From Haematococcus lacustris (lineage: Eukaryota; Chlorophyta; Chlorophyceae; Chlamydomonadales; Haematococcaceae), in the NCBI GenBank assembly GCA_030144725.1, contig JASKMD010000014.1, positions 7,466,284-7,530,283 of the forward strand: a stretch of DNA of 64,000 bases. Direction: 5' to 3'. Below the pieces are notes generated by a model, which was given only the letters and a program-made list of their open reading frames with translations, was not told the DNA's origin and ran no database searches. The position numbers were made by a program, and so were the translations under genes. Shown here one piece after another: positions 32,527 through 54,959 of the stretch (position 1 is its first letter; each line of letters opens with the position of its first letter).

Positions 32527-33336
32527 GTGCTGCGGTGTCACCGTCTTATGTATGCGCACGTGCGGGAGAGGGGCGCTACCACGGCTCGCCTTGTAGACGG
32601 CTACCGCGCACTGCTGGCCTTGTTTGGGCATGTCATCGAGGTCCTGGCAGAGCCTGCCGCAGTGGGCCCCTCTGGCTTGGCTGCCCAGCCTGCCTCTTGG
32701 CTGCCCTGCGGCAACAGCCTGGTGGAGGGCTGGTGCAGCAGGCTGCTGGCGGAGACCTGCCAGCTGTTCCGCACCTCCATCGTCATCCCACAGGACATGT
32801 CCTACAACCTGAAGGTTGCACTGTGTCAGGGGCTGGTGGGCAGTCACGAGCTCCTGCTGCGAGGGCGGCAGCAGGCTCCGCTGGGGATGTCATCCACCGC
32901 GCAGCAGCTGCTCGCCTGCCTCGTCGTGGTGCTGACTGTTGCGGCCCCCTTGCACCTCAGCCTTTCAGAGGTGAAGCGCCTGCCTACAACCGGGACTGGA
33001 CCCGTCGGCTTTGAGACGCGCAATGTCTGGGCAGTTCGTGCCGCACTGGCCCAGCTGCAACCTGAGCGGGTGTGGACCTGGCAGGCACTAGCGGCAGGCA
33101 CACCGGCCGAGTCTGCGCTGGCACAAGTGCTCCAAACTGCATCCTTGAAGCTGACACTGCCCCATCTGTGTGCGCCACCGCCACAAGGATGGCAAGCGGG
33201 GAAGCCGACGCTGGCAGTGGTCGAGGACATACAAATGACGTGCTTCAGGAGCTTCTTTGAGTTCCACCGTCGTCGGTCGTCACCCGACATGGGGATGATG
33301 TCACGGATACTTGGGGAGACTTTTGGCCGGTATTGA
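32527..33336 (+). CDS. Terminal exon of an unrecognised protein
   Basis: The exon starts after a CTCGCAG acceptor at 32,526 and reads 269 residues to a TGA. Composition is ordinary for a folded helical protein (LVDGYRALLALFGHVIEVLAE, SYNLKVALCQGLVGSHELLLRG, VWAVRAALAQLQPERVWTW), unlike the surrounding repeats. No motif or family is recognised. The upstream intron contains a half MITE and then the CTGGG array, so the 5' exons are either far upstream or lost; a truncated pseudogene is possible. Confidence 0.55.
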   Translation: MLRCHRLMYAHVRERGATTARLVDGYRALLALFGHVIEVLAEPAAVGPSGLAAQPASWLPCGNSLVEGWCSRLLAETCQLFRTSIVIPQDMSYNLKVALCQGLVGSHELLLRGRQQAPLGMSSTAQQLLACLVVVLTVAAPLHLSLSEVKRLPTTGTGPVGFETRNVWAVRAALAQLQPERVWTWQALAAGTPAESALAQVLQTASLKLTLPHLCAPPPQGWQAGKPTLAVVEDIQMTCFRSFFEFHRRRSSPDMGMMSRILGETFGRY

Positions 33337-34453
33337 TCGTCCAGACCAAGGGTATGCCCTCAGAGTGCGCCTTAGCCCCATCAGAAGTGATGGTGCTGTG
33401 GTAGCGCCTAGCACCGCAGCCGTGAGCCAGGGCTGCAGTGCTAAGCTGCTGCCCTACCCCGAGCCTTGCGTAGGGTATGTGGTGCCAATAGCTCTTATTC
33501 GCAGCTGGACGCGATCACCTAGTCTCATGTCCCTCGCCACTTCCACCAGTGAACCGGTGTGCCAATGCACACACTCCACGTGCGCCCTATAGCGGGCTGG
33601 TAAGCAGCTTGGTTATACCCGCCAGACTTGGTGGTTCCCTCTTTCCTCTTTCTGTTCTTAGGGACCAGTCAAGGTAGAGTGAGCCTCACGTTAGCTACCA
33701 CACCCAACATCATCATTGCCACACCTCCACATTGCCACGTGTTTGCGAGTGAGGTTACCCACAGGCAACACCTTGCTCCATGTTGAACAGAGTAGTTTGG
33801 TCCTGTGTAGGCGCCTCTATGTACGTCTTTCATCACACAGGACCGGGCCAATTGTGCAACCAGGACCTGTGATTAGGCTGCAGTAAGACTATCATAGCAT
33901 ACGGAGGCTGATTCTGAGTACATAGGGGGCCTCGTCGAACTTCGAGGCTTGTAAGGATGTTTGGCTACAATAAGCGCGAAAAACAATGATATGCATGGTG
34001 CTCCATGCATGCAGCTGAGATCTGGATAGAGGTTGCCAACACAGGCCGACTCCCTTACTAACTGTATTGTGTGAGAAGGCGCGTTTGCTCTGCAAAACCA
34101 AGGCATAGCTAGGCAGTTCGGCAAAATCGTGCCCAGATGGGCGGTTTAAGGTGTACTTGCATAGGTACGGCTGCACTTGTAAATTTGCTAGATGACTGTG
34201 ACATCTGCTGATGGCATAACTGGTGACAAAAGATCAGCGAAATCCCCCTGGCTTGGCCGCGAGGCTTGAGACAGGAAATCATAGAATTACCTCTGAGAAC
34301 AGTGAGCCCGGGCCTTTCTGCCCCTACCGAGCCCGGGTCACCGCTGGGTACCCGGATGGGCTGATGTTCACGACAGCCCTCGTGTGGGCCCACGACAACC
34401 CGCGCCGGGCGCGCTGCCGGGGCTAACTGGGCAAATTGACAAGTAGTAGCAGC
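33337..34453. other. Intergenic, no gene seen
   Basis: No coding pattern on either strand. Probably 3' flank of the upstream exon and the promoter region of gene A; no clear TATA element was found. Confidence 0.5.
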
Positions 34454-45267
<10,814 letters not shown>

Positions 45268-45589
45268 CCATGACCCTCATAGCAGACCACACCCTGCTAA
45301 ATCGCTAGGTAGCCCATACAGCGCTCTTGCTCAGCCTGCTTTGCACAACGCATGTGAGTGTGACCAGTGTGACCGGATGTGTGACCAATGGTGGAGGAGC
45401 AGGGCGCGACAATAGGCAGGTTGAGCATTGTGTAGGCGCACTGCTCCTTCCAGGAGCTGCAGGACTGCTTCCTACAGCTTTGGTGCGCGCTTGATGCCGC
45501 CAAGGGCCATCCTAGTCTAGGCTGCTGTCGACTCTAGTACCCGTCTTCTGCCCCTGCCAATGCATCTTCCCGTGCCCCACACCTCCCAG

Positions 45590-47527
45590 CAGCACTGTGC
45601 GCATGTTGATGGTTACACCAATGACAAGAGGGCTACTCTGGCGAAGCTGCGTGCGTTGAGGGTGGAGCTACCGCCCTGCAGCGAGGAGGTCGTTGCTCCT
45701 AGGTGGCCACCTCACTGCAGTGGCAGCATGCAATGATGATCAATGTCGGCTAGCTAGTCAGCGCCATGCTCTCGTGCAACCCAGGCGTTAGTCCGTGCAA
45801 CCGAACAGGAACTGCAGCACATTAGAACACATTGCAGGGGTGACAGCAGGCCACGGCAGGAGCTGGATTACGGCATGAGCTGGATGATGATGATGATAAT
45901 GATGATGCCAATGGCGGTCATGATGCCAAAGGTTTACGCTGGTGACAGCTTGCACCAAGCCGTCAACCATGAGGCTTCCAGGCTGCCCTCCCCCTCCAAG
46001 GGCATGGGTGCATGCTGGGCTGGACGGCACATTGTCGCACCCGCGACATTGGAAGGTTTCGAACCACGAAAAATTGACTGGTTAGCAAAGTTTTAGAAGT
46101 CTTTCAAAATGATTTATACTCAGATGTACAACCAACTTCTGTATCATGCTACTCAATGCAATCGAAGAAACCAGGTCGAAGGCGCCTGCACACCTGATGT
46201 TATACTGATGAGCCTTGTCCCATTTACCAAACATGTAGCGGGAGATGCGGCGATGAAAGACGCCGTGCTGCAGCTCGCGGGGCCAGCCTACTCATTGCAG
46301 GAGCAGCCTGGTGTGTGCCGCATCGCCCGCTTGTCGTGCACAAGCAATACGAAACTGCCACCTTGCACTTTAGCTGCAGACGACTATTGTTTTTTTCGAC
46401 ATTGACGCTGTTACCTCGCACTATCACTACAGACGGCTATGTGCGACGCCTGGAGGCCGCCTGCCAGCTGCTGCATGAGGGACTCAGGCCACCCCGGGCC
46501 ACGGGTGCCCCGTCTGCCTCCTCTGGCTCTGCTGCCCACAATGTGCCTCCAGCTGCTTCGCCCATACCCTCTGCCGCGGGCAGCATCTCAGTTGGGGAGC
46601 TGTGTACACTGCTGCTGACAGACCAGGAGCTGCTTGATGTGGTGCTGGCCCTGCACGACATCAGAGCAGCCCAGCTTTGCCACCTCTTATCCTGGCCAGG
46701 GTCACATGCGCTGAAGTTGCCTCCTCCCAGTGCAGCCCTGGCTAAGCAGCTCAGTCAAAGCCAGTGGTCAGTGCCAGGTAGTCAGCTGCTGTCCTTTGTG
46801 AGTGCCCTGGAGCGGGACCATGACGACAGCCTTCAGGTGAGCTTCACAATCAGCATCCAGGGCCCAGAGTGTTGGTGCTACCCTGGTGCAGTGCTAGACG
46901 GATAGACAAAGGAGCACCATGATGCCAAGCAGTAGGGAGCTGCACCGTCATTCGTTTTTGATATGTTGATGAGCCCATGCTGCCCCCTGAGAGGTCTTCC
47001 CAGCCGTAACCCATGCTTTGCCTGACGAGACAACTGGCCCAGAAACACCTCCTCTTCTTCTCCTCACCTCCCTGCAGCTGTGCCTGGTGTGCTGCCCATG
47101 CAGGGTGACCCCCTGCTGCGTGTGTGGGACAGCATGCACCGCGCCATGCTGCTGGTGCTGGCAGCCTTGCAGTCACTCCCCATCCGCCCTCACCCTCGGG
47201 ACCCTGGCCCTGCAGCCACCACACCTACCTCCGCCACCACCCAGCTGCCACCTGGCTACTACCGCTGCAGCGCCTGCCTGCTGCTCAGCCTGCGCCTGGC
47301 CATCTGCTTGGCCCAGCACTGTGCAGAGCAGCCCCTGGGCATGGACTCAGCCCTTGCCCGGCTGCACAGCACCCTGCCTGGGCTGCTGTTGGGGCTCAGT
47401 ACGTCAGTGACGGTGATGCAGGCAGCAGGCCACCCTGAGGCACAGGCCCAGCGTGTGCAGTTTGTGCGCTGCCTGCTGCCCCTGGGAATAGAGGTAGCCA
47501 CAAGCTTGGTGAAGACAGACCTCAAAG

Positions 47528-47559
<32 letters not shown>

Positions 47560-49357
47560 CACCATGGTAGCAGCAGGGGCCAAGCCAGCAGCAGGGGTCC
47601 CCGTGGCAACACAGGTCGGTCTGGCGCTTCACAGAGCGCTGGTGACAAGCTGCATGCACTGGCTGTTGACAACTATGGCTACCTGGCCCAAGCGTTGTGT
47701 GATGTGCTGGGGCGCCAGCAGGAAGCGTTTGACCTCGAGAAGTTTGTCATCGCATGCAACGAAAAAGGTAAGCCACCGGCATCTTTTGAAGTGAGCCAGC
47801 GACCTGGTAGTCTCTCTAGGAGCAGCCTCTAGGTTGTTCCAACAGCATGACATGGACCTCAGCTATTGTGAATGGGAGGGCAGCTGGCTCACTGTCTGCA
47901 CCGCACTGTAAGCCTCACACTTATGTGCCTCACACTTAGCAACCACTTGACAAGTTAAGGTGAAGTGGTTGCACACTTGGTGATGCCAGGACCTCTTGGC
48001 TGGAACAATCTCCATAAGAGGGCAGTGGGTCACTGGAGTGAGTTAGGATGTGCACCTATGACACTCATGAGGGTAGACCCGAGAGCGCCCTGGCGGCATA
48101 CGTCAGCCCGAGGGTACCACACATGAGGGTAGACATCTGCCGGCGGGGGCCCTCCCCATGGAGAGAAAGCCAACAGCGGCGCACAGTTCCTTATCGCACG
48201 CCCCTTCAGGGCAGTTATAATCCTTTAATTGTGTTCGTTGTTTCGTTTTCGCATCTTTCTTTCAGCGTATGAGCTTTCAGCCAAGCAGGGTTGCCAGTAT
48301 GTCCTATCTTACTGCCATGATGAGTGTTTGACCTAACCCTCCTGTCATTCCGGGCCACTAACAAGCTTATTCTTCTACATGGGTCAGGGGCTAGGCTGTT
48401 GCAGGACTGACCTTTTGCTTCAAGACCTAAAATCACAACTAATGGTGCTTCGACATCTTCGTGGCATGAACTTGCCAAACCACCTGGCAAATTATCAGTG
48501 GCAGCACGGTATGCAAAAGAGTTAAGCCATGGCATTTGCTGACCCCGCTGTGTCTTGCTACATCTTGTCAATAACGCCCTGGTGCAGGGCCAGGTAGCAA
48601 TGTGGAGCTCATGATAGATGTCGTCAACTTTGGGGCTATGGCATCAATGGTGACGTCCCAGCACTTCGTCGACCTGAATCAGCCCCTGGATAATGCAGCC
48701 AGGGCAGCAAGCCGCACAAGTGCTAGGGTTACCGCCTCTCGCCATTCCGCAGCGGCAGTCAGAGTGGCGCTGCTGGTGTCCGACATCCTCACTTTGCTTG
48801 CCCGTTGCCTTACGGGATTCCAAGCTGCAGTCGTGGCGGTTAAGCTCTCTGCGACAATAGCCACCGTTGATGAAAGCATGGTCATGCAGCAAAAGAAGCT
48901 GAAGCCCTTCCTCACCCACTTCCCTACCATGCACGCTGCGCTATACGAGGCCGTTGAGAAGCTCTCGGAACTCGTGCAAGACTGGAGATGCCGGCCGGCT
49001 GTGCTGCGCACCGGCTTGCGCGTCGTTACCGCTGGAGCGCTTGCACACAACACCATGGGGTCGTTGCTCCCCTACGCGGAGCATATGACCAGAATGCCAC
49101 ACACCACCTCAACGCGGAGCTTGCTGCCCGCCACGGTGCAGCATTTGTCGGACATGGAAAAGACACTCATCGATATGTTTCTTCAAGTAACCCACCTATG
49201 GAGCCTGGTCCTGGCGCAAGATGTGAACGAGGTGAACGAGCCATCGACGGGATATCTCCGTACGGATGACGATGACTTCTACCTGCCCTCTCCATCCTCA
49301 CCTCAGCTGGCACCCTTGGCCCTGGACCTGGTGCTGGGTATGGAGAACACGCTGCAG
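45590..49357 (+). CDS. Gene B: helical protein of unknown function, both ends incomplete
   Basis: Exons with matching phases: 45,590-45,688; 46,175-46,310; 46,433-46,836; 47,104-47,767; 48,588-49,357 (2,073 nt, 691 codons). The last listed exon ends at a GTGAGA donor 11 bases before the assembly gap, so more coding lies in or beyond it. The 5' end is not found; a possible earlier exon reads ELQDCFLQLWCALDAAK at about 45,454-45,504. The protein is rich in amphipathic helices (ELCTLLLTDQELLDVVLALH, DPLLRVWDSMHRAMLLVLAA, LHALAVDNYGYLAQALCDVL, LPATVQHLSDMEKTLIDMFL) with a Ser/Arg linker, suggesting an alpha-solenoid scaffold or transport factor. No family is recognised. Confidence 0.65.
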
Positions 49358-49368
49358 GTGAGAGGCCA

Positions 49369-49868
49369 NNNNNNNNNNNNNNNNNNNNNNNNNNNNNNNN
49401 NNNNNNNNNNNNNNNNNNNNNNNNNNNNNNNNNNNNNNNNNNNNNNNNNNNNNNNNNNNNNNNNNNNNNNNNNNNNNNNNNNNNNNNNNNNNNNNNNNNN
49501 NNNNNNNNNNNNNNNNNNNNNNNNNNNNNNNNNNNNNNNNNNNNNNNNNNNNNNNNNNNNNNNNNNNNNNNNNNNNNNNNNNNNNNNNNNNNNNNNNNNN
49601 NNNNNNNNNNNNNNNNNNNNNNNNNNNNNNNNNNNNNNNNNNNNNNNNNNNNNNNNNNNNNNNNNNNNNNNNNNNNNNNNNNNNNNNNNNNNNNNNNNNN
49701 NNNNNNNNNNNNNNNNNNNNNNNNNNNNNNNNNNNNNNNNNNNNNNNNNNNNNNNNNNNNNNNNNNNNNNNNNNNNNNNNNNNNNNNNNNNNNNNNNNNN
49801 NNNNNNNNNNNNNNNNNNNNNNNNNNNNNNNNNNNNNNNNNNNNNNNNNNNNNNNNNNNNNNNNNNNN
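49369..49868. other. Assembly gap, 500 N
   Basis: A run of exactly 500 N, which looks like a fixed-length placeholder. It interrupts gene B. Confidence 1.
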
Positions 49869-50091
49869 TGACCGGCATCGCTGGTTCATTAAAGTCGCCT
49901 CTGTCGATGGAAGTGAAGGAATGGGAAGTGAAGGCGGCGGGCGGCAGGTGTCCCAGAGTTGGTGCACGTATACACTGAAAAGAGCATGCATGGCTGGCAT
50001 GCATGATGCATCTTTGAATGGGCACTGCGACTGCGCCTTCCTTTTGCACACCGAAACGCAGGCTCAGGCCTACTGACCTCGCATTGTCGCC

Positions 50092-50397
50092 ATGGTGAAC
50101 GTCCCAAAGACTAAGAGGGCGTTCTGCAAGGGCTGCAAGAAGCACACGAGCATGAAGGTCACCCAGTATAAGACGGGGAAAGCCTCGCTGTACGCCCAGG
50201 GGAAGCGGCGCTACGACCGCAAGCAGTCCGGTTTCGGCGGCCAGACAAAGCCTGTATTCCACAAGAAGGCCAAGACCACCAAGAAGATTGTGCTGAGGAT
50301 GCAGTGCGCCGAGTGCAAGCAGACCTGCATGAAGGGGCTGAAGCGCTGCAAGCACTTCGAGATCGGAGGAGACAAGAAGACCAAGGGCCAGTACTAA
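50092..50397 (+). CDS. RPL36A: Large-subunit ribosomal protein eL42 (L36a/L44 family)
   Basis: 101 residues starting [18 protein letters not shown], with the family-diagnostic [20 protein letters not shown] block and the C-terminal [14 protein letters not shown]. Zinc-binding cysteines are present (C12, C15, and C72/C75 with C79 and C86 nearby). The protein sits near the E site of the 60S subunit. Pro54, the residue whose replacement gives cycloheximide resistance in Chlamydomonas and yeasts, is present, so the wild-type form is predicted. The gene has no intron, and the tail ends GQY, about four residues shorter than the usual family end. Known as RPL41 in some algae and yeasts. Confidence 0.97.
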   Translation: MVNVPKTKRAFCKGCKKHTSMKVTQYKTGKASLYAQGKRRYDRKQSGFGGQTKPVFHKKAKTTKKIVLRMQCAECKQTCMKGLKRCKHFEIGGDKKTKGQY

Positions 50398-51929
50398 ATA
50401 TGCTGCGGAGTTGGGCCGATTTTGGCGTCGCGGTCAGTGGACAGTAGTTAAGTCGACGGTTGTAGAGTGAAGCGGCGTCAGCAGCCATGTGAACAGTGCA
50501 ATGGAGCACACTGCACTGCATAGTTCTGCCAAGCCTTCACTACGAGCCGCCTGTTGGAGAATGTGCGAGCTCCTGTCTTCGTGCTGTCCACAATCAGGCT
50601 GAAGCATGATGCTGCTGCCACTGCTTGCTGGCTGCAGGACATTTGGCTGGGCGGCATTCATGCACAGCCACGCAGCCTCCTCTTAAAGCAGCGCAGCGAT
50701 GGCAACAATGTGGCTGGCTAGAGTGGTTTGCACAGCTGGGCAGCATCAGTTTCTCCTGATCAGTGGTTCAGTTGCATATACAGCCAGTGCAGAGGCTGTT
50801 CTGTCATGTGTAACCAGTGACGCACGGATCCTGGGAGACCCCAAAGTTGGCGTTGACGCCGGCACAAAGCTGGGTGACCTGGGAACATGGCACTCCAGCG
50901 CCAGCCTACCTCCTATGCACCACACCGTACGTGCAATGCACATCACTGAGCATCTCATTCCTTCGTAGGACCCACAGGACAGCTATCATGCTGCTGCTGC
51001 CACTGCAAATGGTGATGGCCTGCACCGCTTGAGAAGTCAGCAGATAGGCTGCTTGGCCACACCACTCCCCCCCTCAGGGTTAGGGACATGACAGAGCTGG
51101 CTGATTTGCTTGTCAGCATGTCGCACACACAACAGCCTTGACCCTCTACCCCTATGCTTCATAGCACCAAGCAACGAGCAGCGTCACTGTCTGCTCTGCA
51201 AACAATTTTTCAATCTATGACTTGAATTGTGGAGGCAGCCTTCAAAAAGCAAGCCGCAGGTGCGCACAAGCATACTGGCTGCTCCTGCATGGCTGCAGTC
51301 AAACTGTGCGCATGCACTGCTTGATCTCTTGCAACTTCTTGCACCCACCCAACCATGGTGGTTTCGTTAATAGGCGCTAACCTTGGGTCAGAGACTGTTG
51401 TAGGTCGGACGTTACAGCGGCCGCGGAGCCGGTGCGGCTTCCTACCCCTATCACGCGCCATGTGTGCATGTTCAGTTTGCTTGTAATCGAAACCTTGTAA
51501 TCGAAGGCCATGGCTGACGCGAAGCTAGACAGGTAGGCTTGAAGTGCCCTCACTGGTTCGTACTATACTGGTCATCCATAGGTCCGTTGATTGTCCGAAG
51601 CAGTGGCAGCGGAGAAGTGATGACGTTCAATCCAGAGGTCCAGGCTATTGGACCTAGCAGCCAGGCTGACGGCTCAGGCTCAGTTCGGCAACTATCACCC
51701 ATTGCGTCTGGTGCGGGCACACGCTACAGTGGGCCAATCAAGCTACACTGCAATACCAGCAGGCCACACAGCTGGCCCTGACATGCCTGGCACCCCACGC
51801 CGCCCCTTATAGCAGCTGCCCCTCTTCTGGCCCTTGCTGGCCAGCGTCACAGCGCCTCACATCCATCCCCTGAGCTGCCACGGCACCGTTCCCACCTCCT
51901 GCCTTATACCCTCACCATCCACCCTTGAC
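50398..51929. other. Mostly non-coding; weak two-exon candidate
   Basis: No supported gene. One weak possibility on the plus strand is a start at 51,510 (ATGGCTGACGCG) with a GTAGGC donor at 51,533 and an acceptor before 51,581, giving only about 32 codons. The rest shows nothing definite. Confidence 0.3.
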
Positions 51930-53918
51930 TCACACCCTTGGCCGCACTGGGCGGGGCAGCAGCCCTGGTGCCTGGTTTGCCCGCTGTGATGGGAGCACGC
52001 CTGCACTCTTCAACTGAGCGGCTGGCAGGGGGAGTGCGTCCTGCTGCCTTGCCTGCTGCCCAACTGACACGCTGACTGCCTGCTGCTGCTGGGCTGCTGG
52101 TGTGGCTGCAGCTGGTGGCCCCTCCTGGCCTGCACAGTGTCCCCCCTCTGCCTGCAACAGCTTCTGCCACGCCTCAGCCTCAGGCAGGCTGGCTCGCACC
52201 TGCTCACGCATGAAGGCTGCCCGCTCACTGTCATTGGCCAGCTGGTCAAATGCTGTTGTGTTGACCACCACCCCTGCATCGAAGTGGGTCAGCTGCTGCA
52301 GCTTGACATGAGCCACCACCCCTGACATGCTGCCATGAGGCAAGAAATTAGGACTCTGGGACACTGACATTCCATTGGTCGTCCTTGGCCCCAGCACCAG
52401 CAGCTGAGAGCACTGGGTGCCATCTAGGCTAAGTGCTGCCTGCTGCATTTCACTGTATCCAGCAGCTGCCAGAGCTTTTACCAGCTGGCTGAAATCACAT
52501 TGCTGCAGCGCTGCCTGTAGTGAACCCATGTTGCTTTTCTGGCATGCAGTAGCCTTGGCAACCAGCTCCCGAATTGCTGGTGAGGTAGCCAAGGTAATCT
52601 GGCCTCCAGTGCAGGCATGCAGCCACTGACTGGCTGCATGGAGCTGAAATAGATATATATCGGCCCATTGTTCCCCTCCCAGCTCCCTCTTGCTGCACTC
52701 CCTCCACAGCGCTGCTGCCATGCTGTTCAGCTGCGGCTCACTGGCCAGCTGGCTGTGACCTGATGACACTGCCTGGTGGAGGGACAGGGCAAGGAACACG
52801 CTCCTGGCATACAGCAGGTTGGTCAAGTCTTGTGGATTGAAGGCTGCCAGGTCTGCCTCGGCCACCCCTGCTGCCAGGCTGCGCACCGAGCTGTCCAAGT
52901 AGCCAAGGCGGGCCAGGCCATACAGGCTGTTGGCCATATGCTGGCTCATCATCCTTTCAAATTGAGCTGCCCGCTCAGCCAGCTGCCTGCAAACCTCCCT
53001 GTCATGCCACAGCACCAAACTCATGGCATACAGGACGTTGCTCACATCTTGAGTGTTGAAGCAAGGCACCACAGCCTGTGCCCTGGCTGCAAACTGCCCC
53101 AGCAGCTGCCTCGCCTCTTCCCTGCAGCCAGGCAGCTTGCTGGCAGCCCAGATCAGGTTGGCCCAGGCCTGAGATGACGCATCCCTCATGACCTCGCCCT
53201 GACTGATGGCAGCTGTGACCGCCTGCAGCAGGGGCTGGGCACTGCCTGTGTAGCCTGACTTGGCCATTGCCCAGAATATCATGCCAATAGATTGACCCTC
53301 AGCACCCCAGGCCAGCTTCTCAGGCAGTAGCTGCACTGCCTGCTCATACAGCCAGGTCAGGTCTGGGCTGCTGCTGCACTGCATGCCAGCTGTGGCCAAG
53401 CCATGTAGCAGGTTGCTCCAGTTGCGCCAGCTGGCCCCCTTCATAACCTCACTGCTGGCACTGTGGCTGGCAAGGGCTGAGCAGGCTGAGGTGACTGCAG
53501 CAGCAGGGAGGTGGGGCCTGAGCTTGCCCAGGGACCAGGCTGCCATGTTCAGCTGGCGAGCATCAAACTGTTGCAGTGTTGGACGTGGTCCAGCCCCTCC
53601 AGCCATGCGCTGCAGCAGGGCGAGCACTGCACTGCATTGAGCCTGGGTCAGGTGGGCTCTCCTGTTTTCTGGCTGCTTGGCCCAGTCTGCAAAGCACCAC
53701 AACAGCCGTGACGTCTGCTCCACCTGGCTGCTGCTGCTCATAAAGGGCAGCTCCTCCACCGCTGACACCAGCTGCTCCAGGTCCTGCTTGGGTCGGGGTG
53801 CCGGGTCATACTGGCGCAGGGCTGCAAGGGGCAGGGGCTTTTTCTCATAAACAAGGTTACAACCCGGCATTGCTGGTGACTGACAGCAGCTGGCGGTGAC
53901 TGTGCTGCCCAACAACAC
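51930..53918 (-). CDS. OPR-like (octotricopeptide repeat) protein
   Basis: Minus frame of 662 residues, possibly starting at the internal MPGCNLVYEKK. It contains helical repeats spaced 36-40 residues apart with the OPR core of the form FNPQxLSNLLWALAxLG: RNWSNLLHGLATAG, QAWANLIWAASKL, FNTQDVSNVLYAMSLV, QHMANSLYGLARLGY, FNPQDLTNLLYARSVF. OPR proteins are nuclear-encoded factors that bind specific chloroplast or mitochondrial RNAs for stability, splicing or translation, and are abundant in Chlamydomonas-type algae. A clear RAP domain is not visible at the C-terminus, which becomes Ala/Gln-rich. Targeting peptide and upstream exons are unresolved; substrate unknown. Confidence 0.7.
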   Translation of the reverse strand: MLLGSTVTASCCQSPAMPGCNLVYEKKPLPLAALRQYDPAPRPKQDLEQLVSAVEELPFMSSSSQVEQTSRLLWCFADWAKQPENRRAHLTQAQCSAVLALLQRMAGGAGPRPTLQQFDARQLNMAAWSLGKLRPHLPAAAVTSACSALASHSASSEVMKGASWRNWSNLLHGLATAGMQCSSSPDLTWLYEQAVQLLPEKLAWGAEGQSIGMIFWAMAKSGYTGSAQPLLQAVTAAISQGEVMRDASSQAWANLIWAASKLPGCREEARQLLGQFAARAQAVVPCFNTQDVSNVLYAMSLVLWHDREVCRQLAERAAQFERMMSQHMANSLYGLARLGYLDSSVRSLAAGVAEADLAAFNPQDLTNLLYARSVFLALSLHQAVSSGHSQLASEPQLNSMAAALWRECSKRELGGEQWADIYLFQLHAASQWLHACTGGQITLATSPAIRELVAKATACQKSNMGSLQAALQQCDFSQLVKALAAAGYSEMQQAALSLDGTQCSQLLVLGPRTTNGMSVSQSPNFLPHGSMSGVVAHVKLQQLTHFDAGVVVNTTAFDQLANDSERAAFMREQVRASLPEAEAWQKLLQAEGGHCAGQEGPPAAATPAAQQQQAVSVSVGQQARQQDALPLPAAQLKSAGVLPSQRANQAPGLLPRPVRPRV

Positions 53919-54569
53919 AGGTGTGTGTTGGCAACTGGTGGGACCAGCAGGCTGTGCCGCTCACTGAGTGCTGACGCGCTGAGTGTTCGCGACGGCACAT
54001 TGAGCAGCCAGGGCAGGAGGCAAGTGCGCAGCGCTGGGCTGTGCACGAGGACAGCCGGTCGGAAACCCCAGCCGATGCTAGGTGAGCGGTGAAGGTGAGC
54101 GGTGAAGGTGAGCGAATGCAGGAGCGAGCGCATGGCTGGAAGCGGCGTTGGTGAGCGGTAATGAGACAGGCGCTGAGGACAGGTTCACGGGTACCACTTT
54201 CACGGATCACCTCCTCATCGCCGCGCAGCTGAATATGACGGCACGGGCTCTGCACGACACGTCCACCCCAGGTGCCATGCACCGACCTGCTAATCACAAT
54301 CTCACTGATCTGTGGTCACCCCGGCCGTTGGCCCCGGTCTAATCTCACTGATCTGTCTAACCCCACTGATCTCCTTCCATGTACTACGACCATCCGCATG
54401 CACCCACTGGCCTGTACTGATGCACCACTCTGCCAGCCATAATGCGGTGTAAGCCAGTGAACCCAGTGAACGGCTACAAAATTGGCAAAGCCAAGATGCC
54501 AAGAAGAAGGCGCATAACGGCAAGCATGATCAGGCCATGGCCAGGAGTACGACAGCAACATTAACAGGC

Positions 54570-54627
54570 CCTCCCATCACTGGATGGGAGGCCCTCCCAA
54601 TCCGCAACCCTACAGTTGCGGATTGGG
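54570..54627. repeat. Two adjacent perfect hairpins
   Basis: Hairpin one: arms CCTCCCATC/GATGGGAGG, 4-base loop (54,570-54,591). Hairpin two: arms CCCAATCCGCAAC/GTTGCGGATTGGG, 6-base loop (54,596-54,627). Could be a small foldback element or an RNA 3' structure. Confidence 0.85.
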
Positions 54628-54689
54628 TAAACATTCGCTGACACAGGCGGTAAACCATTACGCTACACATTGGCAATAGAGCACGACCG

Positions 54690-54940
54690 GTTCATTTAAC
54701 CCGTTTTTTCTAACATCAAAATTTAACATCCTGATGTTTTGGTTCTTTAACGTGCTTTAACAAATCTTTAACATACCCGTTTTGCTACCCTGGGACTGCG
54801 TCTCACTGGCCACTTCTGCCTGCATAGTGTCGCTGGGTGCATTGCCGTGTCGTGACCAGAACGACAGCAAAAAACGACTCGTATCAAGACCAAGCGTGCA
54901 TCTTTAACAAAACGGTTTAACATTAACTTTAACACGTCCG
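54690..54940. repeat. TTTAAC-rich low-GC stretch
   Basis: TTTAAC recurs about nine times (around 54,696, 54,721, 54,747, 54,756, 54,767, 54,902, 54,915, 54,928), with AACATCAAAATTTAACATCCTGATGTT forming a small foldback. Composition differs sharply from the GC-rich surroundings. Confidence 0.7.
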
Positions 54941-54959
54941 GTCGTGCCCTAATTGGCAA

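Noticed and set aside
52010..53177. Plus-strand ORFs opposite the OPR-like gene
   Set aside because: They are shadows of the minus-strand gene, with no independent motif.
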